From assembly GCF_024679095.1 (NCBI RefSeq), contig NC_066528.1, positions 21,149,240 to 21,213,239 on the forward strand: a stretch of DNA of 64,000 nucleotides, given 5' to 3'. Shown here piece by piece: positions 21,425-34,884 of this stretch. Positions within the stretch are counted from its first letter, which is position 1. The number at the start of each line of letters is the position of its first letter. Made by a program: the position numbers and the translations under genes. The notes beneath the pieces are model-generated. The model was not told the origin of the DNA and searched no databases. It worked only from the letters and a program-made list of their open reading frames with translations. This DNA is from Eriocheir sinensis. Taxonomy: Eukaryota; Arthropoda; Malacostraca; Decapoda; Varunidae.

Positions 21425-23535
21425 TTTTTTTTTACAGCAAAGGAGACAGCTCAAGGGCACAAAAAAGTAAACATTAATAAAAAAAAAAGCCCGCCTGCTC
21501 TAAAAAGAATCCAAAGAGGTGGCGAAAGATAAGTCAGTTTCGGGAGGAGTGTCCTGACACCCTCCTCTTGAAAGGATTCAAGTCGTGGGCAGGAGGAAAT
21601 CCAGTTGAATGAAGATTTTTTCATAGTTTAACATCGTGAGGTATTAAAGAGTGAATATGCGTGTTAACTCTTGCATAAGGTGTTTGGACAGTATAGGGAT
21701 GAGCATGAGTATAAAGTCGAGTGCAAGCAAGGCCCATGGGAGGGGGAGGCATGCAGTTAGCAAGTTCAGAAGAGCAGTCAGCGTGGAAATATCGATAGAA
21801 GATGAAAGAGAGGCAACATTATGGTGAATTTAAGAGGTAGAAGACTATCAGTATGAGGAGGAGAGCTGATGAGACGAAGAGCCTTTGCCTCCACTCTGTC
21901 CAGAAGAGCTGTGTGGTGGAGCCCCCCACATGAGATGCATACTCCATACGAGGGCAGACAAGGCCCCTGTATATGGACAACAACTGTGCAGGGGAGAAGA
22001 ACTGGCGGAGGCGGTACAGACGCCCAGCCTCGAGGAAGCTGATTTAGTAAGAGATGAGATATGAAGTTTCAGTTGAGATTTTGAGTTAAGGATAGACCGA
22101 GGATGTTTAGTGTTGAGGAAGGTGATAGCTGGGTGTTGTCAAAGAATAGGGGATAGTTGTTTGGAAGATTGTGTCAGTGGATGGGTGGAGAAACTGTGTT
22201 TTTGAGGCGTTGAAGGACACAGGTTCTTCTTGCCCCAATCGGAAATAATAGTAAGGTCTGAGGCTAAGCGTTCTGCAGCCTCAGCCTTGAAGTCGTTAAG
22301 TTCCTGAAGGGTGGGTCTTCTATTAAAGAAGTTGAATAATGCAGAGTGGAATCATCGAGCGTAGGAATGGATAGGACAGTTCGTTTTGGAAAGAAGATCA
22401 TCAATGAACAACAGAAAAGAGTGGGAGATAGGACAGAACCCTGTGGGACACCACTGTTAATAGATTTAGGGAAGAACAGTGACCGTCTACCACGGCAGAA
22501 ATAGAGCAGTCAGAAAGGAAACTGGAGATAAAGGTACAGAGAAGGATAGAAACCAAAGAAGTAGGAGGGTAGTTTAGAAAGCAAGATTTGTGCCAGACCC
22601 TATCAAAAAGCTTTTGATATGTCCAAGCGCAATAACAAAGTTTCACGAAAGCGACTAAGAGAGGATGACCAAGAGTCAGTTAAGAAGGCTAGGAGATCAC
22701 CAGTAGAAGCCTTGCGGAACCCATACTGGCGATCAGATATAAGGTCAGAAGTGGAAAGGTGCTTTGAATCTTACGGTTAAGTTGATTCAAAAGCTTTAGA
22801 TAGACAAGAAAGTAAAGCAATAGGACGGTGGTTTGAGGGATTGGGCGGTCACCCTTCTTAGGTACAGGCTGTGTGAAGGCATACTTCCAGCAAGAAGGAA
22901 AGGTAGATGTTGACAGGCAGAAGCGAAAAGTTTGACCAGGCAGGGTGACAGCACGGAGGCACAGTTTTAAGGACAATAGGAGCACTCCATCAGGTCCATA
23001 AGCCTTCTGAGGATTGAGGCCAGAGGGCATAGAAAACATCATTTTGAAGAATCTTTATAACAGGCATAAAGGAGTCAGAGGGGATGAGTAGGAGGAATAT
23101 GCCCAGAATCGTCCAGAGTGGAGTTTTAGAAAAAGTTTGAGAAGAGTTCAGCCTTAGAGATAGATGAGGCGGCAGTGTTGCCGTCAGGACTGAGAGTGGA
23201 GGAAAGATGAAGAAGTGAAGTTGGAGGAGATGTTTTTGGCTAGATGCCAGAAGTCACAGGAAGAGTTAGAAAGCAAGGTTTTGACATTTTCTATTAATGA
23301 AAGAATTTTGGTTAGTCAGAATAGATTTGGCACGATTTGCAGAAATGTAAAGTTCATAATTAGCATTAGTTTGAAGGCTCTGGTATCTTTTGTGAGCTAC
23401 CTCTCTATCATTGACATACGAGAACAAGCGTGATTAAACCAAGGCTTTTTAGCGTGAGGAGTAGAGAAAGAACGAGGAATGTATGCCTCCATTCAGAGAC
23501 AATCACCTCTGTGATCGCTGAGCATCACAGTAGTT
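21425..23535 (-). mobile_element. Decayed non-LTR retrotransposon (Jockey-like), 5'-truncated
   Basis: Read on the minus strand, the sequence runs from a linker (KKPWFNHACSR) through a reverse transcriptase. Landmarks are LNPQKAYGPDGV at about 23,000, a KAFDRVWHK-type block at about 22,600, and a C-terminal region with IYRGLVCPRMEYASHVW at about 21,950. It ends with a 3' untranslated region and a poly(A) tail seen as T's at about 21,418-21,436. Homology is spread over several frames, so it has many frameshifts and stops. The endonuclease is missing, as is usual for 5'-truncated copies. Clade assignment rests on motif resemblance only. Confidence 0.85.
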
Positions 23536-23624
23536 AGAACACTGTATCTGTTACCTATATTTAGCTATTGTACCATTATCTAGCACCTTTAATGAGACCT
23601 TGATAACACTCCTCCTGGGAACAG

Positions 23625-23710
23625 AGAGTGGAGGAAAGATTGGAGGGAAGGAAGAAAGATTGGAGGACAGGAGAAAAGATTGGAGTGAAGGAAAGATTGG
23701 AGGTGGAAAC
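23625..23710. repeat. Short GGAAAGATTGGAG minisatellite
   Basis: About five imperfect copies of AAAGATTGGAGGGAAGGA-like units. Confidence 0.7.
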
Positions 23711-23877
23711 ATTGAAACATTTTATTATACTTGAAATTTGTATATACATTGGTTGATATAACATAGATTAGTTGTACAAGTAGCCCATAGGAAGCTAGAG
23801 CTTTTGGTGCAACAATTGGTATGTATTTTTAAATTTTATTGTTTTCTGGACATGTATAGTCTACTAAATTTCGGGCC

Positions 23878-23939
23878 CAAGTAACATTAGACCAAGTATT
23901 CAGAATCATTATTTTGAATACTTCGTCTAATGTTACTTG
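23878..23939. other. 24-bp inverted repeat with 14-nt loop
   Basis: The left arm (23,878-23,901, starting CAAGTAACATTAGAC) and right arm (23,916-23,939) pair over 24 bases with one C-C mismatch. The loop is AGAATCATTATTTT. Either strand could fold into a hairpin the size of a small pre-miRNA, or this could be a collapsed palindromic transposon end. No flanking duplication is seen. Confidence 0.85.
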
Positions 23940-23964
23940 AACTATCAGAAAAACATATAACAAT

Positions 23965-24085
23965 ACATAATAATAATGATAATAATAATGGTACACAACA
24001 GTTGAAAATGATAGTAATAGTAATAATAATAGTAAAAGTAGTGATAGTGATGATGATAATAATAATAATAATAATAATAATGACA
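23965..24085. repeat. (AAT)n / TGATAA microsatellite
   Basis: AATAATAATG-type trinucleotide runs, purest at about 24,056-24,081. Confidence 0.9.
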
Positions 24086-24119
24086 TTGAATAAGAGATAT
24101 ATGCAGCTTTTATAGTACG

Positions 24120-26290
24120 GATAGTATATATTTTTTTAGATGATTTTAAAGGAATTTAGGTTTGGAAGGAGTTTATGTGTTGAGGTATTGAGTTCCATAG
24201 TTTGGGGCCATTGCATGACAGGGAGTGTTGATATAGGGATGAGGCGTGTGGAGGTACATTCAGATTGTGGCTGATACAGTGTGATAGTTATGGTGGGGTT
24301 GCAGTAACATAGTATGTTCACTTTTGTTTTATACATATAAATACCCATATGAAGTTTATTTAAATTGAAAAGTGTTAAAGTATTTGTTTCCTTAAAGAGT
24401 GGTAGAGAGTGTGCGTAATATTCGCTGTTTGTAATAATTCTTATTATTTTCTTTTGTAATCGGAAAAGGGGTAACAGATGGGTTGGGTAAGTATTGCAAA
24501 TGGGTATGCAATAACTTAGAATGGGTTAGACATGAGCATCATATATGATTTTCAAAACATGACGAGGCATGTGATCTTTAATTTTTAGAGAAGGGCAACT
24601 ATTCTAGATAGTTTAGGCACATATTTGATATATGAGGTTTGAATGTTAGTGAGTCATCAAAGTGATCCTAATAGTGTATGCTGGGTTATTCTTTTTATTA
24701 TACTGAAATTGTAAAATAATGGAGGTAGAGATTGTGTATGTTTGTTGGTGAAAAGCATATAATAAGTTTTATTTTGATTTACTGTTAATCTATTGCTCAC
24801 ACACCATTTATAGAAGATATCCATTTCCATATTGGCTTTATGTACCATGGCAGTTGGGTCTGTACCAGTTATATATAGAGTGGAGTCATCGGCAAATAAT
24901 ATAGTTTTACAGTTTTGAATATATGTGGTAGGTCATTAATGCAAAATGAAAATAGAATTGGACCTAGAACACTTCCTGTGGTATTCCATATTTAATAAAG
25001 CCGTGGTGTGGAGGAGTGGTTGAAGCAATTTAGTGGATTGAGTTCTGTTTATCAAGTAGTCTTTGAACCAGTCATGTATGATCCCTCTAATACCGTAATG
25101 ATATAATTTTTCAATAAAATGTCATGTCGAACAGTGTCAAATGCTTTTGAAATCTATATAGATACTTAAGAAATTTTTGAACCTGGTGTAAGAGTAGATT
25201 TTTCACTTAAATTACTTAAAGCATTAAATGTGCTTAACCCTTGTCTGAAACCATATTGATATGGAGTTATAACTCACTTATTCTCTAGGAAATTTACTAG
25301 ATTAGCTTTCATTATTTTTCGAATATTTTGAAAATACATTTAACAGAGAAATTGGTCTGTAGTTACTTAATAGATCTTTATGGCCCTTTTATGAATTGGA
25401 ATTATATTAGCATGTTTTAGACATTGTGGGAGTTTACCATAAAATATAGATTGGTTAAATAAAATTGATAAAGGAATGGCTAGTTGGTATTTGTTGTTTT
25501 TATAAATACAGAAATTTCATTATACTGGCTTTTGTGTTTTAGGTTATTAATTATAACGATTACCTCTTGGGGGTCAATATGAGGAGCTGCCATAGATGTT
25601 GGATAACTGTTGGGGAGAAAGCTAATAGGGTCAATATTAGATGGTGGAATGTTACTATCTAGGTGAGGTGCAATGTTCACATAGTATTCATTAATGCTTC
25701 AGTTATTTCATCTGGACTTGTTAATATTTTGTTGTTATAGAAATGTAATTTAGATAAGTTCTATTGTGATTGTTTTGAATCATTAATAGCTTTCCATATT
25801 ACTTTTGTATTGTTTTTAAAGCTTGTAAATGTATTCATATAATATGATTTCTTGGCAGTTCTTATCGTTGTGTTTAGTGTATTTGATACTTGTTATAATA
25901 CTCTTCAGATATGGCTAATTTTGTAGTCCTTGTACAAATTGTTTTTAGTTTTATGGATTTTAAGATAGCTTGTGTGATCCAGGGACTATTAAATCGTTTT
26001 CTGATATATGTTTTGTTTTATAGGAAAGCATTCCTCAAATAGGTCTTGAATATTTTTATGAATCTAGCACAATTTAAGTTAACATCTTGTACAGATAGAT
26101 AGTCTTGCCAGCATATAAAAGTTTAGTTTAATTGAAAACAGCGCTTTATTATTATTAGATATGTCTTGGATTTTTTTCTTATAGAGTTTCTGATTTACTT
26201 TGGGAGTTGATATATTTAAGAACATTGGGAGATGATCTGAGATGGGAAAGTGCAAAATACCTGTTTTTACTTTAATGTTAAAGTTTATGT
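24120..26290 (-). mobile_element. Decayed non-LTR retrotransposon (CR1/Jockey-type), second family
   Basis: The order on the minus strand runs from high to low coordinate. An endonuclease end with ISDHLPMF lies at about 26,240, followed by a lysine-rich linker. RT motif NYRPISLLS lies at about 25,360 and a palm/thumb region with MDIFYKWCVSNRLT at about 24,820. The C-terminal region has NTYPTHLLPLFRLQKKII at about 24,490 and MGIYMYKTK at about 24,340. Many stops and frameshifts break the frame. It is distinct in sequence from the LINEs at 21.4 and 27.6 kb. No poly(A) tail is clear; the 3' end near 24,120 is approximate. Confidence 0.75.
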
Positions 26291-26349
26291 ATATAAAGCA
26301 TCAGGACTTAGCACAGGGGAGTTTGGAAAAAGTTTGATGTAGTCGGCTC

Positions 26350-26600
26350 AACATCTGAGGTCACTTGCCGGAGAGAGACAGAAGGGGAAGGAATTATAGA
26401 AGGGAACAGACCCCAGGAGACGGGACACAACCCCCGATTAATACCTGGTAACCACTCACTGCTGGGTGGACAGGGCGTAGGGTATCGGAAAAGCAGCTCA
26501 AATTTTCCCTCCGCCCGGGAATTGAACCAGGCTCTCTAAATCGGTGGAAAAATGGCAAAATGAGGCGTTCTGGCGAGTCCATTGGAGGCACCAGCGTACC
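26350..26600 (-). mobile_element. tRNA-derived SINE, family 2, copy 1
   Basis: On the minus strand a box B (GGTTCAATTCC, 26,518-26,528) is followed by GGGAAAATTTGAGC, then GTCCACCCAGCAGTGAGTG, AATCGGGGGTTGTG, GGGGTCTGTTCCC, and a tail TATAATTCCTTCCCCTTC, CTGTCTCTCTCCGG. A second copy is at 34,684-34,880. Box A is degenerate in this copy. The tail is the monomer of the minisatellite at 2,325-3,597. Confidence 0.75.
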
Positions 26601-26609
26601 ACCCCATAC

Positions 26610-26930
26610 GAACTCAAAGTCTAGACAAATCTGTGTTTCTTTAAGTTCTTGGTACAGAGGAAGGGTCACACTACCACCAGGGTCATTAAACTAGCCCTGG
26701 AAATTCCCCAAACTCCTATGAAAGTCTAGACAAATGTGTGTTTCTTTAGGTTCATGGTACAGAGGAAGGGTCACACTACCTCCAGTCATAAAACTAGCCC
26801 TGGAAATGCCCAAACTCCAATGAAAGTCTTGACAAATAGGTTCCTTTAAATTCTTGGTACAGAGGAAGGTCACACTACCACCAGGGTCATTAAACTAGCC
26901 CTGGAAATGCCTCTCAAAGCTCTATGAAAA
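26610..26930 (+). repeat. R100 array, 3 forward units
   Basis: Three units with GTACAGAGGAAGGGTCACAC and ACTAGCCCTGGAAAT, the last two with small deletions. It directly follows the SINE 2 copy. Confidence 0.9.
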
Positions 26931-27048
26931 CCTCAAATATATAAACTGCTGAAGGGTTTAAATAACCTGGCTTTTATCTAATTTATCCAAGAGACAAGAA
27001 GGAATGAAGGAAGGAGAGTTTATGGAAGGAAAATGATTCAACACTCAC

Positions 27049-27142
27049 CAATGTCTGTCTGTCTGCCTGTCTGCTGGTCTTCAAAGTCATCCTCCTCTTC
27101 CTCTTCATCATCTTCTTTTTCTTCCTCTTCCTTCTCTTGTCT
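27049..27142 (-). CDS. Candidate acidic internal exon (best-preserved acidic module)
   Basis: On the minus strand an acceptor-like CTTTACTTATAG precedes 94 nt followed by a donor GTGAGT (27,048-27,043). With no leading base the frame is open for 31 codons plus one base: RQEKEEEEKEDDEEEEEDDF, then EDQQTGRQTDI. The plus-strand module at 404-490 shares its block order but has stops. The trailing phase (one base) and the leading phase (none) fit after the segment at 44,561-44,600, if both belong to one minus-strand gene. No domain is recognisable; such runs occur in acidic linkers of many nuclear proteins. Confidence 0.35.
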
Positions 27143-27235
27143 CTATAAGTAAAGTAAGGAGATTAATAAAGTTGATAGTTTATTTTTTTGTGGTAATAAA
27201 TTCTTTTTAAGGTAAAATACATAAATAGATAGATA

Positions 27236-27412
27236 TTGAGAGAGAGAGAGAGAGAGAGAGAATTAATGAGACGAGAGAGACAGAGAATTAATGAGACAGA
27301 TAGACAGCGAATTAAAGAGACACAGAGAGACAGGGAATGAAAGAGACAGAGACACAGAGAATGAAAGAGACAGAGAATTAAAGAGACGAAGACAGAGAGA
27401 ATTAAAGAGACG
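27236..27412. repeat. GA-rich minisatellite (GAGACAGAGAATTAAA type)
   Basis: A (GA)n run, then imperfect ~20-bp units of AGAGAATTAAAGAGAC and AGAGAATGAAAGAGAC. Confidence 0.85.
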
Positions 27413-27590
27413 TGGATGATCACGTCCAATATGCAGCATTAGTGTGGTCACCTAGATTGAAGAAAGAAATTATAAAGTTGGAAAGAATACAGAGAACAGC
27501 GGCTAAATTGGAAACTCTGAGAGAACATACTTATGAAAGACTGGAGAAATTGGGACTAACAGCACTGGAGAGAGAGGACCTAATACAGGA
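27413..27590 (+). mobile_element. LINE fragment, left half, interrupted by CR1-like insertion
   Basis: An open frame reads VQYAALVWSPRLKKEIIKLE, then RIQRTAAKLE and YERLEKLGLTALEREDLIQ. This is the post-RT C-terminal region typical of Jockey/CR1-superfamily LINEs. It stops exactly where the CR1-like 3' tail begins at 27,591. The remainder of the same region resumes at 30,657 in the same frame, so this is half of one older copy. Confidence 0.8.
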
Positions 27591-30500
27591 TACATAAGAA
27601 CATAAGAACATATAGATGCAAGGTCTGCAAGGGCCAATCATGAGCCTGTCTGAGGGCAACCTCCTTGACCTAAGCTCCCGTGTATCTAACCCACCTAATA
27701 TCGCTGTCCATGGAATTTATCTAGTCTATTTTTTTTCGAATCTTTGATAGTGTATTGGCACTCTATGACTGCTAAGCCTATTCCACTCATCCACCACCCT
27801 ATTAGTAAAACCAAACACTATGTCCTATTGAATCTAAGATTTATCCAGTTTTAAACCCATTACTTCGTGTCCCTACGGTTCCTCTTAATAAAACTATATG
27901 AATGTCTCCCTTATTAAAACCCTTCATCCATTTATAAACCTCGATCATGTCACCTTCGCCTTTCTAGGGAGATACAGAAGTTTAACTATTTGAGTCTTTT
28001 CTATCATATGGCAAGTTTCTCAACCCCTGAATCATCTTAGTCATCCTCCTCTGCACCGATTCTAACATTTTGATATCCATTCTATAGTAGGGTGACCAGA
28101 ACTGAACCGCATAGTCAAGATGAGGTCTAACTAATGCTAAATATAGTTTGAGGAAGACTTGGGCTTCTGTTGCTTACGCTCCTTGAAATAAATCCCAGTA
28201 CCCTATTAGCTCGATTTCTAGCTTGAATGCATTGTGCCCTTGGACGGAGATCAGAGCTCACTAAGACCCTAAATCCTCTCGCACCCAGACCTACTTATGA
28301 GAGTGTCATTTAAGCAATAGTTATGTGAGGGGTTGTTCCTACCTACACTCAGAATACTGCACTTCCCTACATTGAACTCCATCTGCCATTTATCCGCCCA
28401 GTCATATAATCTGTTGAGTTCACCTTGGAGAATACCAAGCGTCCTGATCCGACTCAATTACTCTACCGATCTTGGTATCATCTGCAAATTTACTAACATC
28501 ACTACTAATTCCTGTGTCTAAGTCATTGATATAAATAATAAACAAAAGTGGACCTAATACCGAACCTTGTGGGACCCCACTCGTAACACATCCCCAGTCA
28601 GATCCTTTACCATTGATTTGCACTCTTTGCTTCCTATTGCTAAGCCACGCCTTGACCCAGTTCAAAACTTTACCCTCTACTCCGTGAGCCTGTAATTTAA
28701 GCAACAGTCGTTGGTGAGGAACTTTGTCAAACGCTTTACTAAAATCAAGATAGATTACATCATAATTTTCATCTCTGTCAACCGCCTCAAATACTTTATT
28801 GTAGAAGGACAAGAGATTGGTGAGGCATGACCTACCTTTTGTGAACCCATGCTGCGAGTCGTGAATTAAGCTATGTTTCTCTAAATGCTCCCGAATATTC
28901 CTGGCTATTATGGACTCCAGCATCTTCCCTATAACCGATGTTAAGCTAATTGGGCGATAGTTTGAAGCAACTGACCTGTCCACCTTTTAAAAATCGGCGT
29001 CACATTAGCTACTTTCCATAGGCTCGGCACATAGCCAGTATTTACCGACATCTTAAAGATGTCGGTTAGTGGGTCACTGATTATATCACCTAGCTCCTTT
29101 AATACCCTCGGAAATATCCCGTCAGGACCTGGCGACTTGTTCTTCTTAAGCTTATCTATCTCATCCTGAACTACTTGCCTGGTAATGATTATATCCCTCA
29201 ATTTATCGCCATCCCCGCCCTCGTACACCTGAACTCTTTCCGGTATAGTCGTTCGATCCTCCTGTGTGAATACTGAAAGGAAGTAGTCGTTCAACAATGT
29301 GCTCATATTTTCGTAATTTTCTACTAGCTCCCCTGTGTTTGATTTCAGCGGTCCAATTTTCTCCCGTGTTTTTGTTCTATACATCTGAAAGAAGCCCTTA
29401 GGATTACTTTTCGCCTCATTTGCTACTTTGATCTCATAGTTCTATTTTGCTATCCTGGTGTTTTTCTTAACTAATCTAGATAGCTCGACGTACCGGCCCC
29501 TGAGATGTGTTTCCCCATTCTTTATTTTCTGATAAATTCCCTTCTTTAACCCAATCTCGTGTTTTAGTCCACGAGTCATCCACTTAGGATCATTGTTTTC
29601 TTTTCTAAGTGTTCGCTGTGGTATATGCTGTTCTTGACCCTCTACTATTACTCTAACTAAATTATTGTAAGACATTTCTACCTGGTTCTCCTGGCTCTCC
29701 AATCCGCAGTTCTGGCCCTCATGAATCACTAAATTATCCAAGTTTACCCCTTCAAGATGTCTTCTAAGCCACTCGTAGTTTGCTCTTCTATAATCTGGCA
29801 CTAACACTGGGTTTGGATCGCGGTTACCGCCCTCTAACCTAAAACGAACCGTTCTGTGGTCACTGTTTCCTAACTCTCCGTCCACCTCCAACTCACGTAG
29901 CAAGTTCCCATTATTGGTTAGGACTAAGTCTAATATGTTATCTCCTCTGGTAGGCTCAGTAACTACCTGCTTAAGGAAATTATCTTGTATAACTTCAAGA
30001 AAGTCCTCGGCTTCCAGGTCACCCACTAGATCTTCCCAGTCTATATTCCTATAATTAAAGTCCCCCATTACGCAGACATTTCTACTCATACTCGCCCTGC
30101 CAATCTCCTGTAGTAATATACTCGTGTCCTGCCTGTTAAGGTTGGGTGGCCTGTACATAAATCCTAGAGTTAGTTTTTCTTTCCCTTTGTAAACGTCCAC
30201 CCAAACTGACTGAATTGTTAACTAAACATTTAAGTGAGTCTTTAACATATAGCGCGACTCCACCTCCCTTTCTGCCCCTTCTGTCTTTGTGAAACATCTG
30301 ATAACCCGTTATTTCAAATTCTGACCTAAAATTTCTATTAGCAAAGTCTATCCATGTCTCAGTGATCGCTATTATGTCAAAATTTTCTGAACAAGCTTCA
30401 CCCCTTAGTAAGTCTATCTTGTTTCTGAGGCTCCTGCTGTTAGTATAGAAGATTCTTAGCCCGTCCTCTGTTACTCCTCTAGAATTACTTCTAAGCTGCC

Positions 30501-30650
30501 TGGTTATATTATGAGCTAGATGTCATTACTCCTTCCATTGCTCCATTACTCCTTCCCCCTCGCCTATACTAAAAATCCCTCAGGGTACCAAGTGCTCGCT
30601 CAAGGGAGTCTGAGAGAGCCTCAACACTTGAAAGTCAAGTGTATCCCGTC
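27591..30650 (-). mobile_element. CR1-like LINE, 3.06 kb, endonuclease and RT recognisable, inactive
   Basis: The minus strand encodes an AP-type endonuclease: RIFYTNSRSLRNKID and IAITETW at about 30,465-30,340, then LGFMYRPPN, VMGDFN and LGNSDHRTVRF. The reverse transcriptase follows, with [44 protein letters not shown] and FADDTK. The C-terminal region has LNRLYDWADKWQM, and its distal part and 3' untranslated region follow. The end is TATGTTCTTATGTTCTTATG, an 8-bp-type tail characteristic of CR1. Damage includes a frameshift near 30,210, TAG at 29,442-29,444, a frameshift in an A-run near 28,985, another near 28,440, and more downstream. A short direct repeat, ACAGGA, flanks it (27,585-27,590 and 30,651-30,656). 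It is inserted into another LINE in opposite orientation. No ORF1 is recognised. Confidence 0.9.
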
Positions 30651-30656
30651 ACAGGA

Positions 30657-30945
30657 GGGATTGGAGAAATTGGACAGGGAAGACCTAGTGGAACGTGACA
30701 GAAGTGTGACAAGAGGCAATGGTAAGAAATTGAAGAAGAGCGACTGTAGGAGAGACATCAAGAAATACAGTTTTCCATACATAACAACATGGAACGGACT
30801 TGACGAGGAGAATTTGTGTGCAAAAACGATTCATGAACTGAAAGCCAAACTGGATGATAAGCGTTATGGAGACGGGGCCTAGTACAGCTCTTTTCCTGGA
30901 TTTCACAAATAGGTAAACACACACACACACACACACACACACGGT
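30657..30945 (+). mobile_element. LINE fragment, right half, with (AC)n 3' tail
   Basis: The frame continues that of 27,413-27,590 (EKLDREDLVERD), then KKLKKSDCRRDIKKYSFPY, TTWNGLDEENLCAKTIHE and KLDDKRYGDGA, ending TAG at 30,880-30,882. A short 3' untranslated stretch leads to AGGTAAACACACAC and an (AC)n tail to about 30,942. A second copy of the same 3' end, with the same tail type, is at 45,541-45,767. Confidence 0.8.
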
Positions 30946-31129
30946 GTATTGTCGGGTAGTCAGTGGTATATTTTCCATAATCACGTCTGTGTCCTTCCCT
31001 TCCCTCTCCTTCACAAATCTGCTTCTTTATCATAACTATTATAAGGAAATACAATTCAACACACACACGTCATCTACGAATAACACAAATTTCTCTGTAT
31101 GCATACATCTCAAAATGATCAAATAATCT

Positions 31130-31290
31130 ATATTTCTTTATGTGCACCATTTAATTCTGCATGTTTTTATATATATGATGATTATGTTGACTTTATGGCT
31201 GAAAACTTGTTATAAACAGAAGCGACATTTGAAATTTCGTGGCCAGCCGGATATGGCGCTGTTTACCGTAGTAAAGGGGTTGAGCCTGTG
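31130..31290 (+). repeat. Dispersed repeat D copy
   Basis: Shares CCATTTAATTCTGCATGTTT, ATGGCTGAAAACTTGTTATA, GCGACATTTGAAATTT and GGATATGGCGC with 41,990-42,185, in the same order. Unclassified. Confidence 0.8.
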
Positions 31291-33165
<1,875 letters not shown>

Positions 33166-33199
33166 AAGGGGTGACTGTTCTATATAAACCTACTTTCAC

Positions 33200-33560
33200 T
33201 ACTATGTCTCCTACAAAAGAACTTTTACTACTACTACTCCTACTAGCTACTATTATGACAACTACAATAACTACTGCAACTATATATCAATACAATACCA
33301 CTACTATTACTACTACTACTACTACTACTACTGCTACTATTACTGTTACTACTAATACCAACACTCAAGGGAGTCTATGCTCTTACTGGCAGTAGAGAAA
33401 ATGTAAATGAAAAAAAGAAAAAGAAAGAAAGAAGGAAGAGGTGGCAGACAAAACAGAAAAGAACAGAGACAAGAAGAGGTTTTGTTGAATAGGTAACAGA
33501 TAAAAGATAAACAATAACAATAATAATAATAATAACAATAGTACAACGAAAACAAATAAA
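33200..33560. repeat. (ACT)n and AAT/GAAA low-complexity region
   Basis: ACTACTACT runs at about 33,225-33,340, then GAAAGAAAGAAG (33,415-33,440) and AATAATAATAAT (33,515-33,535). Confidence 0.85.
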
Positions 33561-33619
33561 CTACAGTATTTTGCATCATAGACGAACAGATGTGAGAACA
33601 AAACCAGCAGTGCCAATAA

Positions 33620-34683
33620 TCAGTGAGTCCCGAGCTACACCACCATACCAATAAGTTTATCGTTCATGCAAAATAGTTGACACAACCTACATTTGATCTT
33701 CGTTAGCCTCGTATTTCAATTGACTCCTCCTCCGATATCACGAGGCATTGTTCTGTGGGGAAGTTATACTACATGCATACTGTTCTGTGGGTGGATACAG
33801 TCTTACACCTGCCATGGGGAAGGGATGTAAGGGGTGAGGGGCCGCCATAAGTTCCAGACCCATGTTTTGCTATGAAGTTCCATTTTCTCTAAGTGTTAGC
33901 GTTTGTTGTTGTTGAAATATTTATGATATTGACATAACTTGTCAGTGTCGTGGGTTATAATTTACGCACGACTTTTTTTGCGCTTTTGTCCCTAATACGG
34001 CTATACTGATGTACTATTTTATGCCTTTAATCGCAAAAACAAGATTAGCTATCTGTCTATAAAAACCAAAGATACTATAATAAACACCACCCACATTAAA
34101 ACAAACACACACCTTGTCTCAGTGGGTGGGGCAGCAAGACATTGGATCATTCATTCCCTGGTCCTCTCTCCACTTCTCTCTCGTGGCCTTCACTTGCATC
34201 ATCTGAAAACAGTGACATTGAAGACCATGCACTAAAGTTTCAGTTACAGCAATAACAAAAGATTTCTTCCCTCGCTGGCTCTGATAAAGGCACCTTGGTC
34301 TGCTTCATTGATTCAGGGACAGACCTTTGGAAGTTGCCTAACAGTTCTTTGGCGGTAGGATTTGAGGTGTAATGTTTTTATATGATAAGGTTTATTCATG
34401 TAGGTCATTAGTTCTCAGACTGAAAGAAAAAGGGCCCTGTTTGCTACACTGAAATCTGTGTGAGGACAAACTATTTGTTCAAATAGATTTCCGAGGATGT
34501 TATCGATGCTATATACGAAAAAGAAAAAGATCTTGATATTTGGGCGAGGCAGAACATGACAGTATTGACTATAGAAAGAAATAATCAAGGGAATTGACCC
34601 AAGATGACACACACACACACATAGTAACACTGAGGAAAGTAAAACGCTAAAGCTTCCACCAGCCCAAGCACAACACAGAAGAA
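33620..34683. other. Unassigned sequence
   Basis: No recognisable gene or repeat apart from a short (AC)n run at about 34,608-34,620. Confidence 0.45.
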
Positions 34684-34880
34684 AGACCAAGACAGAGAAT
34701 AGAAGGAAGGTTATGGGAGGGAACAGACCCCAGAGACAGGCACAACCCGATTAATATCTGAGTACACTGCTGGTGGACAGGGGTGTGAAGGTATGGAAGA
34801 AAGCCGCCCAAATTTTCCCTCCATGGGAATTGAACCGGGCTCTCTCTCTCGTTAATGACCAAGTGTGCAAACACTGCAGA
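34684..34880 (-). mobile_element. tRNA-derived SINE, family 2, copy 2
   Basis: Same order as the copy at 26,350-26,600: box B (GGTTCAATTCC, 34,826-34,836), GGGAAAATTTGGGC, CACCAGCAGTG, and GGGTCTGTTCCC with a tail on the minus strand. Upstream on the minus strand, GCACACTTGGTCATTAACGA may be the remnant of box A. The tail is shorter than in copy 1. Confidence 0.75.
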
Positions 34881-34884
34881 AGCC

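Noticed and set aside
28420..30200. A host gene encoding a reverse-transcriptase-like protein
   Set aside because: Frameshifts, an in-frame TAG, and CR1-type 3' tail show an inactive LINE copy, not a host gene.
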